Shown here in pieces: positions 30,993 to 41,458 of a DNA stretch of 64,000 nt. Location of the stretch: NCBI RefSeq assembly GCF_003337485.1, contig NZ_QPJJ01000009.1:62001-126000 (forward strand), given 5' to 3'. The stretch's first letter is position 1, and every line of letters begins with the position of its first letter. Below the pieces are notes generated by a model that did not search any database, was not told the origin of the DNA, and worked only from the letters and a program-made list of their open reading frames with translations. The position numbers and the translations under genes are program-made. This DNA comes from Saliterribacillus persicus (lineage in GTDB: Bacteria > Bacillota > Bacilli > Bacillales > Amphibacillaceae).

Positions 30993-31465
30993 TTCATTAT
31001 AAGATAAATACCAAAACCAATTAGTAGTACTGGCCAGAATCTTTCTATAAATGCGACTGTTTCATGAATCCAATTAAACCAGCCTGGTTTATTGTCTACA
31101 AATATAGCAAAAATAGCTATTAAAATTAAAATTAATCCCGGAAACAAACCATTCTTTGTTTTAGAAAACCTAAGTAGGAAGGCTATGCCAATAATGAAGG
31201 GATAAATTCCCCAATGATCTATCCAAAATCCATAATGGTTTAAGCCGTGAAAATGAATCCCAATTCCTAATAAGATTGCTCCAGGGAAGATATTTTTAAA
31301 ATCTCGAGTAGAATAAGCATGAAAAACAAAAGCCGCTCCAATTAGTATAAGCAGAGTGGGCCATGAATAAAAATCGGTTAGTATTGGTATTTTAAGCTCT
31401 TTTAAAAGGAAGTAAAGGCCGATTCCGATTAATAAATAAGCAAGTAACGAATTCTTTCTTTTCAT
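30983..31465 (-). CDS. LiaI/LiaF-like transmembrane region protein
   Basis: A 160-residue membrane protein with six or so hydrophobic stretches built from a repeated pattern (LLIGIGLYFLLKEL, WPTLLILIGAAFVF, GAILLGIGIHF, YPFIIGIAFLL, WPVLLIGFGIYLI) seen in the LiaI-LiaF-like transmembrane (DUF5668) group. No catalytic motif. It is an insertion relative to B. subtilis, where ysxC is followed directly by hemA. Function not known. Confidence 0.7.
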   Translation of the reverse strand: MKRKNSLLAYLLIGIGLYFLLKELKIPILTDFYSWPTLLILIGAAFVFHAYSTRDFKNIFPGAILLGIGIHFHGLNHYGFWIDHWGIYPFIIGIAFLLRFSKTKNGLFPGLILILIAIFAIFVDNKPGWFNWIHETVAFIERFWPVLLIGFGIYLIMKKK

Positions 31466-31767
31466 AAAATAAAATTCTCCTAAAGTATCAGATTAAAATA
31501 ATTATTAACTAGTATTCATTTCTTGATTAAATTTAATGGTTATGATAAAGTACAATTAATCACAAATTATATCAATAATTAATTTTAGCATACGTTGACA
31601 GAGAAAAAACATGTTAATTAAATATCTTTTCATTTTTCATTGGTCGTTAGGATCAATGAAATATTTAATGTTATGAAACGTTCATAAATTTGTGCGATTT
31701 TGTACATTAAGAAATGTTATAATAGGACAGGATGAGAAAGTAAGGCTATTGTTTTTGGGGGTAGATA
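31466..31767. other. 302-bp intergenic region before hemA
   Basis: It holds an inverted repeat (TTTCATTG, 11-base gap, CAATGAAA; 31635-31661) and a -10-like TATAAT at about 31718. No good -35 lies at the right distance from the latter. B. subtilis hemA is PerR-controlled. I see only a half match to a PerR box around ATGTTATAATAGG, too weak to call. Confidence 0.4.
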
Positions 31768-33138
31768 GTGGTGCATATATTAACGGCTGGAATAAATTAT
31801 CGAACAGCGCCAGTAGAAGTTCGAGAAAAGCTTACATTTCAACCAAGTTCATTGGAAGAAGCAATGAAGGAATTAAATGAAAGAAAAAGTATATTGGAAA
31901 ATGTAATTCTCTCTACATGCAATCGCACTGAGGTGTATGCTGTAGTTGACCAATTGCATACTGGAAGATACTTTATCAAACAATTTTTGGCTGATTGGTT
32001 TGAAATAGATAAAGAAGTATTTGCTCCTCATTTGATTATTTATGAAAATGATGCTGCAATTGAGCATTTATTTCGTGTTTCCGCAGGACTAGATTCTATG
32101 GTCGTTGGCGAGACGCAAATTCTTGGTCAAGTAAAAGACTCTTTCATGTTAGCACAATCAAATAAGCATACGGGTACGATTTTTAATGAGTTATTTAAAC
32201 AAGCTATTACGCTTGCGAAGCGAGCGCACCGAGAAACAGATATAGGTGATAATGCTGTATCAGTTAGTTATGCTGCAGTGGAATTAGCAAAGAAGATTTT
32301 TGGGGATTTAACAAACAAGCATGTTGCAATTATTGGTGCTGGAAAAATGGGCGAGCTTGCTGCTAAGAATTTATATGGTTCAGGTGCTAAGCAAGTAACT
32401 GTTATGAACCGTACTGTTGAAAAAGCAGAAGAAATTGCAAGACTTTTTAATGGGGTGGCAAAGTCTACAAGTGTTTTAAATGAAACGATTCAAGATGTCG
32501 ATATCATCATTAGTTCTACTGGTGCTGATAACTATATTCTTACAAAGGATCAAGTATTACCTATTCACAAAAAGAGAAAAGGTAAACCATTGTTTTTAGT
32601 TGATATTGCTGTTCCAAGAGACTTAGATCCAAATTTAAATGAATTAGAAAATGTGTTTTTGTACGATATAGATGATTTACAGGGAGTCGTTGATTCAAAT
32701 AAAGAAATTCGTCAACAGGCTTCAATGGAAATTGAATTATGGATAGAAGAACTTATTGTTAATTTTAAAGCATGGATGCAAACGTTAGGCGTAGTTCCAA
32801 TTATTACTGCTTTGCGTGAACAAGCACTAGAAATACAAGATGAAACGATGAAAAGTATTGAACGAAAGATGCCTAATTTAACAGAACGAGAACGAAAAGT
32901 ATTAAATAAACATACAAAAAGCATTGTGAATCAATTGCTAAAGCAGCCAATCTTACAAGCAAAAGAATTAGCTGGTGAAAAAAATGCTGCAGAATCATTA
33001 GCATTATTTACTAGAATCTTTGACATAGAAAGTGATGTCGAAGAAATGCAAGATGAAACCGATCTAGCTAAGATCCTTTCTTTTGATAAAAAGGAATCTG
33101 GATCATTTGATAAATTGAAAAAAGTTATAACACGTTAA
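31768..33138 (+). CDS. hemA: Glutamyl-tRNA reductase
   Basis: First step of C5 tetrapyrrole synthesis: glutamyl-tRNA to glutamate-1-semialdehyde. It has 456 residues. The catalytic Cys lies in [12 protein letters not shown] near 50, the NADPH-binding fold in [15 protein letters not shown] near 190, and a C-terminal dimerisation helix follows. GTG start after TGGGGGT. The next codon is also GTG and is an alternative start. First gene of hemAXCDBL. Confidence 0.96.
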   Translation: MVHILTAGINYRTAPVEVREKLTFQPSSLEEAMKELNERKSILENVILSTCNRTEVYAVVDQLHTGRYFIKQFLADWFEIDKEVFAPHLIIYENDAAIEHLFRVSAGLDSMVVGETQILGQVKDSFMLAQSNKHTGTIFNELFKQAITLAKRAHRETDIGDNAVSVSYAAVELAKKIFGDLTNKHVAIIGAGKMGELAAKNLYGSGAKQVTVMNRTVEKAEEIARLFNGVAKSTSVLNETIQDVDIIISSTGADNYILTKDQVLPIHKKRKGKPLFLVDIAVPRDLDPNLNELENVFLYDIDDLQGVVDSNKEIRQQASMEIELWIEELIVNFKAWMQTLGVVPIITALREQALEIQDETMKSIERKMPNLTERERKVLNKHTKSIVNQLLKQPILQAKELAGEKNAAESLALFTRIFDIESDVEEMQDETDLAKILSFDKKESGSFDKLKKVITR

Positions 33139-33152
33139 GAGGACGGTTATTT

Positions 33153-33971
33153 ATGATTGCTCCAAAGTTTTTTTATGAAATTTTACTAATAATTTACGGG
33201 AGTACAGTTTTCTTTTACTTTTTAGACTTTTTGTATCATAATCGAAAAGCAAATCAAATTGCTTTTTGGTTACTTTCAATGGTTTGGCTCCTTCAAACCA
33301 TTTTTTTATTGGTTTCATTCATTCAGTCTTCCACATTTCCGATTCAATCCTTTACAGGTGGATTGTATGCCTATAGCTGGATAATTGTAGCTATGTCCTT
33401 ATTTATACATCGATTTGTAAGAGTGGAATTCTTTTTATTTTTCATGAGTATCGCAGGGTTTTTGGTTCTACTATTACATGTTGCTTTATCCATTCAACAA
33501 GCGGACACATCCTTTGTAGAAACGATCATGCACGAATGGTTAATATCCCATATTGTACTTGCGTTTGTCTCCTATGGATTATTTACTGTTTCATTTGTAT
33601 TAGCAGCGTTATTTTTAATTCAGTATCGATTATTAAAAATGAAACAGGGTTATAAATGGTTAAGGAGATTAAAAGACTTAGAAGGCTTGGAATTGAAGTC
33701 TTTTCAAACCATTACAATTGCGCAACCATTGCTACTACTATCTATAATACTCGGTGTAGTTTGGGCGTATGTATCAGATAGTGTTTTCTATTGGTATGAT
33801 AGTAAAACAATAGGATCTATTGTGGTCTTTGCGGTATACTGCTTGTACCTATATCTTCGTATAGGAGCAAAGTATCGCGGTAAGGTAATTGCATATATTA
33901 ATATCGTTTCCTTTATAATACTTTTAATTAATTTTATTTTATTTAATCAGTTATCTAATTTTCATATATAA
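33153..33971 (+). CDS. hemX: HemX, cytochrome c assembly-type membrane protein
   Basis: A 272-residue protein with about eight membrane segments, related to CcsA/ResC-type cytochrome assembly proteins. In B. subtilis HemX lowers the amount of HemA. Conserved His residues can be seen in MHEWLISHIVLAFVSY. It lies 14 bases after hemA and 15 before hemC. Confidence 0.9.
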   Translation: MIAPKFFYEILLIIYGSTVFFYFLDFLYHNRKANQIAFWLLSMVWLLQTIFLLVSFIQSSTFPIQSFTGGLYAYSWIIVAMSLFIHRFVRVEFFLFFMSIAGFLVLLLHVALSIQQADTSFVETIMHEWLISHIVLAFVSYGLFTVSFVLAALFLIQYRLLKMKQGYKWLRRLKDLEGLELKSFQTITIAQPLLLLSIILGVVWAYVSDSVFYWYDSKTIGSIVVFAVYCLYLYLRIGAKYRGKVIAYINIVSFIILLINFILFNQLSNFHI

Positions 33972-33986
33972 AAGGAGGACATATCG

Positions 33987-34919
33987 ATGAGAAATATTGT
34001 CATAGGCTCTCGAAAAAGTAATTTAGCTATTACTCAAACAGAATGGGTAATTGATCAATTAAAGCAAAAAGTAGGCGAAGAATATACATTTGAAATTAAG
34101 AAAATATCTACAAAAGGAGACCAAATCTTAAACGTTACTTTATCAAAAGTAGGTGGAAAAGGTTTGTTCGTGAAAGAAATAGAGAATGCAATGTATGCCA
34201 AAGAAATAGATATGGCAGTTCATAGCATGAAAGATATGCCCGCTGTGATGCCTGATGGATTAGTTATTGGGTCTATTCCTATTCGTGAAGACCACCGTGA
34301 TGCATTTATTTCAAATGATCATATTAAGCTTGAGGATCTTCCTAAAGGTGCCATTATTGGAACAAGTAGTTTACGTCGAGGTTCACAAATGCTTGTAAAT
34401 CGTCCTGACTTAGAAATTAAGTGGATAAGAGGGAATATTGAAACTCGTCTTCGTAAATTAAAGGAAGAAAATTTTGATGCGATTATTTTAGCCGCAGCTG
34501 GTTTAAAAAGAATGGGCTGGGGTGACGAGATGGTTACACAATTTTTTGAGCCGGATGTCTGTGTGCCTGCAGTTGGTCAAGGTGCATTAGCGATTGAATG
34601 TCGTGAAGATGACAAAGAATTACTAGAACTATTAACAATGATAAATGATGACTATACAGAAAAAACAGTAACAGCTGAACGAACCTTCCTACATTTACTC
34701 AATGGTGGTTGTCAGACACCTATCGGTGGATATGCTCATTTAGAAAAAGACGAAGTAGTTTTAACTGCTTTTGTTTCTACTTCAGATGGCAAAAAGGTTT
34801 TAAAAGAAATAGTTAGAGGAAATGATCCTTATCAGGTAGGTAAGGTTGCTGCGGAAAAGTTAAAAGCGCAGGGTGCTCAAAAAATGGTGGATGATGCCAT
34901 TAGAGAGAATGAACAGTAA
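33987..34919 (+). CDS. hemC: Porphobilinogen deaminase
   Basis: Joins four porphobilinogen units into hydroxymethylbilane, 310 residues. Signature ARG and Lys residues are seen in [30 protein letters not shown] and [11 protein letters not shown]. The dipyrromethane cofactor Cys is in [12 protein letters not shown] near 240. AGGAGG precedes the ATG. Stop and hemD start overlap as TAATG. Confidence 0.97.
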   Translation: MRNIVIGSRKSNLAITQTEWVIDQLKQKVGEEYTFEIKKISTKGDQILNVTLSKVGGKGLFVKEIENAMYAKEIDMAVHSMKDMPAVMPDGLVIGSIPIREDHRDAFISNDHIKLEDLPKGAIIGTSSLRRGSQMLVNRPDLEIKWIRGNIETRLRKLKEENFDAIILAAAGLKRMGWGDEMVTQFFEPDVCVPAVGQGALAIECREDDKELLELLTMINDDYTEKTVTAERTFLHLLNGGCQTPIGGYAHLEKDEVVLTAFVSTSDGKKVLKEIVRGNDPYQVGKVAAEKLKAQGAQKMVDDAIRENEQ

Positions 34920-35719
34920 TGAACAGAGTCACGTTACAAGGAAAGAAAATTCTAGTAACGCGCCAAACTCGTCAAGCTCAATCCGTAATTCAAAAGCTAC
35001 AACAAAGTGGTGCAGAAGTTTATCATGCACCACTAATTAAATTTAAAAAAGTATATACTGCTGAGCAAAGGGGAAAGATAGAGAACTTAGTAAAAAATTA
35101 CGACTGGCTTTTTTTTACAAGTGAAAACGGCGTAAGGTTCTTTATGGATGCATTTAAAGAATTTGGTCCTGCCATTTCCACTATTAAAAATCTGAATATC
35201 GCAGCTGTTGGTAAGAAAACAACTAAAGCTCTTCACTCATTTGGATTAACTGTTAATTTTCAACCCACTACTTTCAATGGTCAATCCTTTGTAGAAGAGT
35301 TTATTGAAAACTATGGAACTAATAGCAAGGTAGCAATCCTATGCGGAAAGAAATCACGGAAAGAAATACCATACCTTTTAACAGAAGCAAGTATTATTTT
35401 CGATAAAATAGTTTTGTATGATACGATAACAAACAAAGAAATTAAGAGCTACCTTAATACTAAGGTTCCCTTGTTAAAGCTTGACGCAGCTATGTTTACT
35501 AGTCCTTCTACTGTAGAGGCTTTTACCCAATTATTAGATGAATCAACCTGTAAGCGATTAAAGCAAATTTTATGGTGTGTAGCAATTGGAACAACGACAG
35601 CTGATGTATTAGAAGAGTTGGGCTTTAAAAACATCTCTTTCCCCGATGAATTTACGACAGAAGCCATGATCGAGCTAATGGATAAAAATTTTTGTAGAAA
35701 TGGGGCTGAAACAAATTGA
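34919..35719 (+). CDS. hemD: Uroporphyrinogen-III synthase
   Basis: Closes and inverts hydroxymethylbilane to uroporphyrinogen III, 266 residues. This family is poorly conserved. The call rests on the N-terminal [19 protein letters not shown], the [14 protein letters not shown] stretch, the C-terminal [10 protein letters not shown] and [10 protein letters not shown], and on its position. The start overlaps the hemC stop, and its own stop overlaps the hemB start. Confidence 0.92.
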   Translation: MNRVTLQGKKILVTRQTRQAQSVIQKLQQSGAEVYHAPLIKFKKVYTAEQRGKIENLVKNYDWLFFTSENGVRFFMDAFKEFGPAISTIKNLNIAAVGKKTTKALHSFGLTVNFQPTTFNGQSFVEEFIENYGTNSKVAILCGKKSRKEIPYLLTEASIIFDKIVLYDTITNKEIKSYLNTKVPLLKLDAAMFTSPSTVEAFTQLLDESTCKRLKQILWCVAIGTTTADVLEELGFKNISFPDEFTTEAMIELMDKNFCRNGAETN

Positions 35720-36687
35720 AAGAATTACATATGGATAGACATCGTCGCCTAAGGTCTTCAAGTAATATGAGAGCATTAGTTAGAGAAACTAAACTTACTG
35801 TGGACGATCTTATTTACCCGCTATTTATTGTAGAAGGTGAAAACATAAAAAATGAAGTACCATCCATGCCGAATGTGTTTCAAATATCCTTGGATTATCT
35901 GACAGAAGAAATAGAAGAGTTAACACGGTTAGGAATAAAGTCAGTATTATTATTTGGAATACCAAAACTTAAAGACCCTACGGGAACAGGTGCTTATGAT
36001 GATGCAGGGATTGTTCAATTAGCAATTAAACACATAAAAGAAATCGCACCAGACATGTTAGTCATAGCTGATACATGCTTATGTGAGTATACCGATCATG
36101 GCCACTGTGGGGTTATTCATAATAATGATGTAGACAACGATGCTTCTCTACCATTGCATGTAAAAACTGCAGTAGCTCAAGCGAAAGCTGGAGCGGATAT
36201 TATCGCGCCATCTAATATGATGGACGGATTTGTGGGAGCGATTCGGCGTGGGTTAGATGATGCTGGCTATTCTCATATTCCTATTATGTCTTATGCAGTT
36301 AAATATGCTTCTTCTTTTTATGGTCCATTTCGAGATGCGGCGGATAGTACTCCTCAATTTGGTGATCGTAAAACGTATCAAATGGATCCTGCAAACCGGA
36401 TCGAAGCAATCCGTGAAGCAACTTCTGATGTAAATGAAGGAGCGGACTTTTTAATTGTGAAACCAGCTTTGTCTTATTTAGATATTGTGAGAGATGTTAA
36501 AAATCAATTTAATCTTCCACTAGTAGCATATAATGTGAGTGGTGAATATGCACTTGTAAAAGCAGCAGCACAAAATGGTTGGGTAGATGAAGAAGCCCTA
36601 GTGCTTGAAAAGTTAACGAGTATGAAACGTGCTGGAGCTGACTTAATCATTACTTATTTCGCTAAGGATGTAGCCAAGTGGTTATAA
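35716..36687 (+). CDS. hemB: Delta-aminolevulinic acid dehydratase
   Basis: Condenses two ALA to porphobilinogen, 323 residues. Zinc cysteines are in [14 protein letters not shown] near 120, and the Schiff-base lysines in [18 protein letters not shown] and [12 protein letters not shown]. The TTG start overlaps the hemD stop. Its own ribosome site is weak, so coupled translation is likely. An ATG five codons later is a less-supported alternative. Confidence 0.95.
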   Translation: MKELHMDRHRRLRSSSNMRALVRETKLTVDDLIYPLFIVEGENIKNEVPSMPNVFQISLDYLTEEIEELTRLGIKSVLLFGIPKLKDPTGTGAYDDAGIVQLAIKHIKEIAPDMLVIADTCLCEYTDHGHCGVIHNNDVDNDASLPLHVKTAVAQAKAGADIIAPSNMMDGFVGAIRRGLDDAGYSHIPIMSYAVKYASSFYGPFRDAADSTPQFGDRKTYQMDPANRIEAIREATSDVNEGADFLIVKPALSYLDIVRDVKNQFNLPLVAYNVSGEYALVKAAAQNGWVDEEALVLEKLTSMKRAGADLIITYFAKDVAKWL

Positions 36688-36712
36688 AATATCTAGAAAA
36701 GAGGTGTATTGG

Positions 36713-38005
36713 ATGAACAACTATATAAAATCAATGGATGCTTATAAAGAAGCAGTAAATCTAATGCCTGGTGGTGTGAATTCACCAGTTCGAGCCTTTA
36801 AATCTGTAGGTTTAAATCCAATCTTTATGGAAAAAGGTAAAGGTTCAAAAATAACCGATATTGATGGCAATACTTATATTGATTATGTGTTAAGTTGGGG
36901 ACCGTTAATTTTAGGTCATGCAGACGAAAGAGTTATAAAAAAACTAAAAGAAGTGGTTGAAGACGGTACAAGTTTTGGAGCCCCTACATTACTTGAAAAC
37001 AAGCTAGCAAAATTAGTTATCGATCGCGTCCCGTCCATTGAAATGGTGAGAATGGTGAATTCGGGAACAGAGGCAACAATGAGTGCTCTTCGTCTGGCTC
37101 GTGGATATACTGGAAGAGATAAAATTTTAAAGTTTGAAGGAAACTACCACGGTCATGGAGATTCCTTATTAATTAAAGCTGGTTCCGGGGTTGCAACATT
37201 AGGATTGCCAGACAGTCCGGGTGTGCCTGAAAGTGTAGCAAAAAATACAATTACAGTCCCTTATAATGATATCGATAGTGTGAAATATGCTTTTGAGCAA
37301 TACGGGGAAGATATTGCTGCAATTATAGTAGAGCCGGTCTCTGGAAATATGGGAGTAGTACCACCAAAAGGAGACTTCTTAGTTAAACTAAGGGAAATCA
37401 CTGAGCAATATAAGTCCTTATTGATTTTTGATGAAGTTATGACTGGATTCCGTGTGGACTATGCTTGTGCTCAGGGTCATTTTGACATAACTCCTGACTT
37501 AACATGTCTGGGTAAAGTTATAGGTGGTGGTTTACCAGTAGGTGCTTATGGTGGTAAAAAAGAAATAATGGAACAAATAGCGCCAACAGGTTCCATATAT
37601 CAAGCAGGTACATTATCAGGTAATCCATTAGCAATGACAGCAGGTTTCGAGACACTTAATGCCATGACAATGGATGAATATGCAGGTATTAATGAAAAAG
37701 TAGATCGGTTGATAAATGGTTATCGAAAAGCTGCAGAAGATTTTAACGTTCCTATTCAAATTAACAGAGCTGGATCAATGGTAGGAATATTCTTTAATGA
37801 CAAGGAAGTAACGGACTATAAAAGTGCAAGTGAATCCAATTTAGAGCATTTTACTTTGTATTATAAAGTGATGATTGAAGAGGGTGTATTTTTACCACCA
37901 TCTCAATTTGAGGGTCTATTTTTATCTACAGCTCATAGTAACGAAGATATAGATCATACAATTAACGCAGCAAGAAAAGCTTTTGAAAAGATATCAAGTT
38001 TATAA
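36713..38005 (+). CDS. hemL: Glutamate-1-semialdehyde 2,1-aminomutase
   Basis: PLP enzyme that makes ALA, 430 residues. It shows the N-terminal [11 protein letters not shown], the cofactor Lys in [17 protein letters not shown] near 265, and DEVMTGFRV upstream of it. The ATG follows GAGGTG by 6 bases. A GTG three codons upstream lies on that site. Last gene of the hem operon, followed by a terminator. Confidence 0.96.
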   Translation: MNNYIKSMDAYKEAVNLMPGGVNSPVRAFKSVGLNPIFMEKGKGSKITDIDGNTYIDYVLSWGPLILGHADERVIKKLKEVVEDGTSFGAPTLLENKLAKLVIDRVPSIEMVRMVNSGTEATMSALRLARGYTGRDKILKFEGNYHGHGDSLLIKAGSGVATLGLPDSPGVPESVAKNTITVPYNDIDSVKYAFEQYGEDIAAIIVEPVSGNMGVVPPKGDFLVKLREITEQYKSLLIFDEVMTGFRVDYACAQGHFDITPDLTCLGKVIGGGLPVGAYGGKKEIMEQIAPTGSIYQAGTLSGNPLAMTAGFETLNAMTMDEYAGINEKVDRLINGYRKAAEDFNVPIQINRAGSMVGIFFNDKEVTDYKSASESNLEHFTLYYKVMIEEGVFLPPSQFEGLFLSTAHSNEDIDHTINAARKAFEKISSL

Positions 38006-38030
38006 ACTAAAGATGTTTTTCATCTAATCA

Positions 38031-38074
38031 AAACCACTCTAGTGAGAGATTTTTCACGCTTGGGTGGTTTTTTG
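38031..38074 (+). terminator. Terminator of the hem operon
   Basis: AAACCACTC pairs with GGGTGGTTT around a longer imperfect stem, then TTTTTT. Confidence 0.8.
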
Positions 38075-38195
38075 CATATTCATACTAGCCTTGTATTCCT
38101 ATTTTCGCTATTCATAAATCACTTTTTATTGCATATATGTATATAGACCAAGTGATAAAGGCCAATTAGGTTTGATAATGGGAGGGAATTAAAAG

Positions 38196-39227
38196 ATGAA
38201 TGATCAATATACGTTTAATTTGTCTGAAACACTTGCCTGGCAAAGAGGATTTGCGATAGATGAAATTTTAGGAATTGCATTAGTACCTGAGCTTTCAATG
38301 GAAACAGCAGATAATTATTTATCTATTCGAGGAGTTATAGAGCTTAAAGGGGAATTTTACCCTAAAAAAGAAGAAGAAACTAAGGAACTAAGAGAAAGTG
38401 ATAATCAATTTCGTATAGTGGATAATATCGACGTAATGGAAGATGGTCCATATTCTTTTTTTCATCATTTTCCTGTAGAAGTTTCTATTCCGCTTTCAAG
38501 GGTTCACAATGTAAATGATGTAGAAGTAGAAATAACAAGATTTGATTATAATTTACCTAATTCTAAAAGTCTAGGAGTATTTGCTGTATTATCATTAAAT
38601 GGTGTTTTGGCAGAATCAGTAGAAGATATAAATGAATTCACATTGGAAGAAGAATATAGGAATCAAATAAATGTAGATGATTCAACTTCTCTTGAAAATG
38701 AAGAATTTCCACTGAACATTCCTAACGATAATAAAGTTATTGACTTTCATTCTGAAAATACTGAAATAGATAATATTCGAAGTGAGAAAGTCGATTCTGA
38801 AATCGATACAAATAATTACAAAGAAATTGAAAATCAGAGCTTGGAAGAAATTCGAAATGAGAAAGAAGAAAAAGAGACCATAGATAATGAAGCATTATCT
38901 AGTAATCTTGATGAAAAAGAAGAAGATGAAAATAACAGCGAAACGGATCGTGCAATAGAAATTAAAGTAGATGAATCTCAAGAAATAAGAAGCGAAAATA
39001 ATTATCAGGACTCTAGTTATTTATTAAATATGTTTAATGATAAAGAAGAGGCCAGATATAAACCGTTAAAAATGCACATTGTGCAGGAGGATGATACACT
39101 AGAAAAAATAGCAGAGCGCTACCAACTGCCTCAGACAAAATTAATAAAAATCAATCGATTGGATGATAATGAATTAAAAATAGGTGACATAATCTATATA
39201 CCAGTAAGTACGGAGTCAACTACCTGA
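38196..39227 (+). CDS. spoVID: Stage VI sporulation protein D-like, LysM-containing
   Basis: Spore coat encasement protein, 343 residues against 575 in B. subtilis. The N-terminal domain (FNLSETLAWQRGFAIDEILGIALVPE... GVIELKGEFYP) is well conserved. The middle (about 150-285) is a low-complexity Glu/Asp/Asn-rich stretch, shorter than in B. subtilis. A C-terminal LysM domain (HIVQEDDTLEKIAERYQLP, near 293-338) ends the protein. GGGAGGG precedes the ATG. It follows hemL as in B. subtilis. ysxE, the usual next gene, is missing. Confidence 0.9.
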   Translation: MNDQYTFNLSETLAWQRGFAIDEILGIALVPELSMETADNYLSIRGVIELKGEFYPKKEEETKELRESDNQFRIVDNIDVMEDGPYSFFHHFPVEVSIPLSRVHNVNDVEVEITRFDYNLPNSKSLGVFAVLSLNGVLAESVEDINEFTLEEEYRNQINVDDSTSLENEEFPLNIPNDNKVIDFHSENTEIDNIRSEKVDSEIDTNNYKEIENQSLEEIRNEKEEKETIDNEALSSNLDEKEEDENNSETDRAIEIKVDESQEIRSENNYQDSSYLLNMFNDKEEARYKPLKMHIVQEDDTLEKIAERYQLPQTKLIKINRLDDNELKIGDIIYIPVSTESTT

Positions 39228-39232
39228 GTTCT

Positions 39233-39264
39233 TCCCTTGGTACCCTTATACCAAGGGATTTTTT
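39233..39264 (+). terminator. Terminator of spoVID
   Basis: TCCCTTGG pairs with CCAAGGGA, followed by TTTTTT. Confidence 0.82.
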
Positions 39265-39310
39265 AAATCATTTATTATGCTGTTTTTTGAATATAATTAC
39301 ATATTTGATG

Positions 39311-39499
39311 TTAGATCCATTTCAATTGAAATGCTACATAAATTCCTAATAGTAACCCTAGAATAAATACATCAAAGCTATTAGGGAAAATAAGTGTTCG
39401 AATGCATTGAAATATTAAAAGGGGCAAGGTGCATTTTTCTATGGTTATAACACATTGCCGAGCCCAATGAGGAAGACGATAGCGATAGTGACGTGACAA
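39311..39499 (-). CDS. Hypothetical small membrane protein
   Basis: A 62-residue ORF on the minus strand. A basic, aromatic N-terminus (SRHYRYRLPHWARQ) is followed by one or two hydrophobic segments (TLPLLIFQCIRTLIF and VFILGLLLGIYVAF). I chose a TTG start because AGAGGTGG lies 5 bases before it. GTG codons upstream lie on that site. I do not recognise the family. The good ribosome site and membrane-protein composition make it more than a chance ORF. Confidence 0.5.
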   Translation of the reverse strand: MSRHYRYRLPHWARQCVITIEKCTLPLLIFQCIRTLIFPNSFDVFILGLLLGIYVAFQLKWI

Positions 39500-39759
39500 T
39501 TTTACCACCTCTTTTTATTTGTATTCATTTGTCCAAAGATACATTTTCAAATAATTATGATAAAATTAACTATTATACTTATATGCATACCGCTTTGTTT
39601 GGTTACTTACTTTATAAATAGGTCTAAATAAATAATTATTATTTTTAATAGATTGAGAACTTTAATACAGCGAAAAGAAGGACATTTTAATATTTAAGTG
39701 GAATATAATCTAATTGTGGTAAATTATGTTATCTTCTGTGAAGTAATGGAGGTGAAAAG

Positions 39760-41295
39760 ATGAATATTTGCCGCGAGGAAGTAAATATACATTATGAATA
39801 CTATAAATCTTCAAATACGAAAGTAACAGAGACACTTATTTTTATACATGGACTAGGAATGGACCTGCATACGTGGGATTATTTGATTCCACTTCTTAAA
39901 AATAAATATCATTTATTACTTTATGACTTTAGAGGCCATGGTGGAACGGATAGAGGTAATGCCACATTAGAAATGGATATTCTAGCAGAAGATTTCTTAT
40001 TTCTTATCGATTATTTAGAAGTTAGCCATTTCCATATAATTGCACAGGGTTTTGGAGGATTTATTGCGATAGAGGCTGCTGAAATCAGAAGTGAGGCAAT
40101 TAATAGCTTAACGCTTATTGCTGTTCCAATCCATTATCCTAAACAGCTGGGACAAAAAATAACAGAAACAAGAAAACAACTTATAAAACAAGATGAATCA
40201 ATGAAATCTGTTGGTGAAATACTGATTCCTCATATATTACTTGATGATGACGAAACAAAAAGAGAAGTTCTATTAAATGGATATAAGAAAGTTCATCCGG
40301 ATATTTATTTTGAGCTTTTTCATACAGGTTTTGGTGATAAAGCTATAAGTCAATTGCGTAATTTAGAGGTGCCAGTGCTGATAATGTCTGGATCAGAGGA
40401 TAAAGTATACCCTCCTGAATTATCAAGCGCTACCTTGAACTTTATTTCTGATGCTAAGTGTTTAATTGTGCCTTACGCATCATTTTTAATCCAATTAGAT
40501 CAACCACAAATTACTGCGGATTGGTTAGAACGTTTCATACAGCAAAGACACGGAGCGGCAGAGTTAACTCAGTTGTTCGATAATGAATACAAAAAACATT
40601 TAACAACAGAAATGTATGCTGAAATACGTGAAATATTTAATAAGGATAATAAAGCGAAGGTAAATAAAGATATACTCCGTGTAGATATCATGGATGGATT
40701 TAAGGTGCATTTAAATGATACACCAATTTTAACTGGGTGGAGTAAGAGAAAAGCCAAAGCTTTACTCGTATATTTAGTAATTCAGCGTTCTGTAACAAGA
40801 GATGAGTTATGTGAAGTGTTTTGGCCAGACGTAAAGCTTCAAAATGCAAAGAATCAGTTACGTGTTTCTCTGCATCACTTAAAACAATTATTGGAAGCAC
40901 ATATACAGGATAAAGAGGAGAGCATTTTAATAACAGACAGAGAGCATGTAATGCTTTTAGCAGAAGTAGAGTCTGATTTATTAATTTATCTTAAATGGAT
41001 TAATGAAGCAGAACAAATAGAAAATGCCCAAGATAAAATTGCACAATACACCGCGATTTTGACAAGAAGGTCTAGTAATATTTTGCCGGGTTTATATGAG
41101 GATTTCTTTCAGAATTACCGTAGAAAAATTGAACATCTATGGGCTGAAATAGCACTATATTTAGCTGAATGGTATGAAGATAAACACGATTATAAAAGAG
41201 CTTTTTTTTATTTGGAAATAAGACAAAACTATGTTTTTGACCAATCCGGCCTTCAGGAAAGGTTAGAAAAATTAAAAGAATCAGAATATTTATAA
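39760..41295 (+). CDS. Alpha/beta-hydrolase-fold domain fused to SARP/BTAD-type regulator
   Basis: A 511-residue fusion. Residues 20-265 are an alpha/beta-hydrolase fold (LIFIHGLGMDLHTWD, YDFRGHGGTDRG), but the nucleophile elbow reads AQGFGG: the usual Ser is Gly97, and the histidine expected near 241 is missing (PYASFLIQLDQP). Asp214 is kept. Residues about 308-400 look like an OmpR-type winged helix of the SARP kind (WSKRKAKALLVYLV, LCEVFWPDV, NQLRVSLHHLKQLLE), then a helical BTAD-like C-terminus. I infer a transcription factor whose dead hydrolase binds a ligand. GGAGGTG precedes the ATG. It stands alone in its orientation block. Confidence 0.75.
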   Translation: MNICREEVNIHYEYYKSSNTKVTETLIFIHGLGMDLHTWDYLIPLLKNKYHLLLYDFRGHGGTDRGNATLEMDILAEDFLFLIDYLEVSHFHIIAQGFGGFIAIEAAEIRSEAINSLTLIAVPIHYPKQLGQKITETRKQLIKQDESMKSVGEILIPHILLDDDETKREVLLNGYKKVHPDIYFELFHTGFGDKAISQLRNLEVPVLIMSGSEDKVYPPELSSATLNFISDAKCLIVPYASFLIQLDQPQITADWLERFIQQRHGAAELTQLFDNEYKKHLTTEMYAEIREIFNKDNKAKVNKDILRVDIMDGFKVHLNDTPILTGWSKRKAKALLVYLVIQRSVTRDELCEVFWPDVKLQNAKNQLRVSLHHLKQLLEAHIQDKEESILITDREHVMLLAEVESDLLIYLKWINEAEQIENAQDKIAQYTAILTRRSSNILPGLYEDFFQNYRRKIEHLWAEIALYLAEWYEDKHDYKRAFFYLEIRQNYVFDQSGLQERLEKLKESEYL

Positions 41296-41354
41296 AAAAC
41301 AATAAAAATAAAGTTTTTAATGAAGGATTTGTAATGCTTGTGTAATGGGTCGTT

Positions 41355-41363
41355 TGATATACT
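41355..41363 (+). promoter_or_regulatory. Extended -10 promoter-like element
   Basis: TTGATATACT contains TGaTATACT, an extended -10 box. No good -35 is present. Transcription from here would give a leader of about 340 bases before the sinI-like gene. Confidence 0.45.
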
Positions 41364-41437
41364 AGTAGAGAATAAAGCAGATAGTCATGATCTGTCTGTT
41401 TAAAATTAGACTACATAAACGGTCCCTATATAAGGGG

Positions 41438-41458
41438 TTCGACAATGCGCATGTCGAA
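41438..41458. promoter_or_regulatory. Inverted pair of Spo0A-box-like half sites
   Basis: TTCGACA, 7 bases, TGTCGAA. Each half contains the core of the 0A box TTTGTCGAA (8 of 9 and 7 of 9 matches). B. subtilis sinI is activated by Spo0A~P, so an 0A site upstream of a sinI-like gene makes sense. The same sequence could instead form an RNA hairpin in the leader. Confidence 0.45.

Noticed and set aside
31690-31735. PerR box upstream of hemA
   Set aside because: Only half of the palindrome TTATAATnATTATAA is present.
31692-31880. 62-codon plus-strand ORF overlapping the hemA start
   Set aside because: It overlaps the hemA start in another frame and has no family resemblance.
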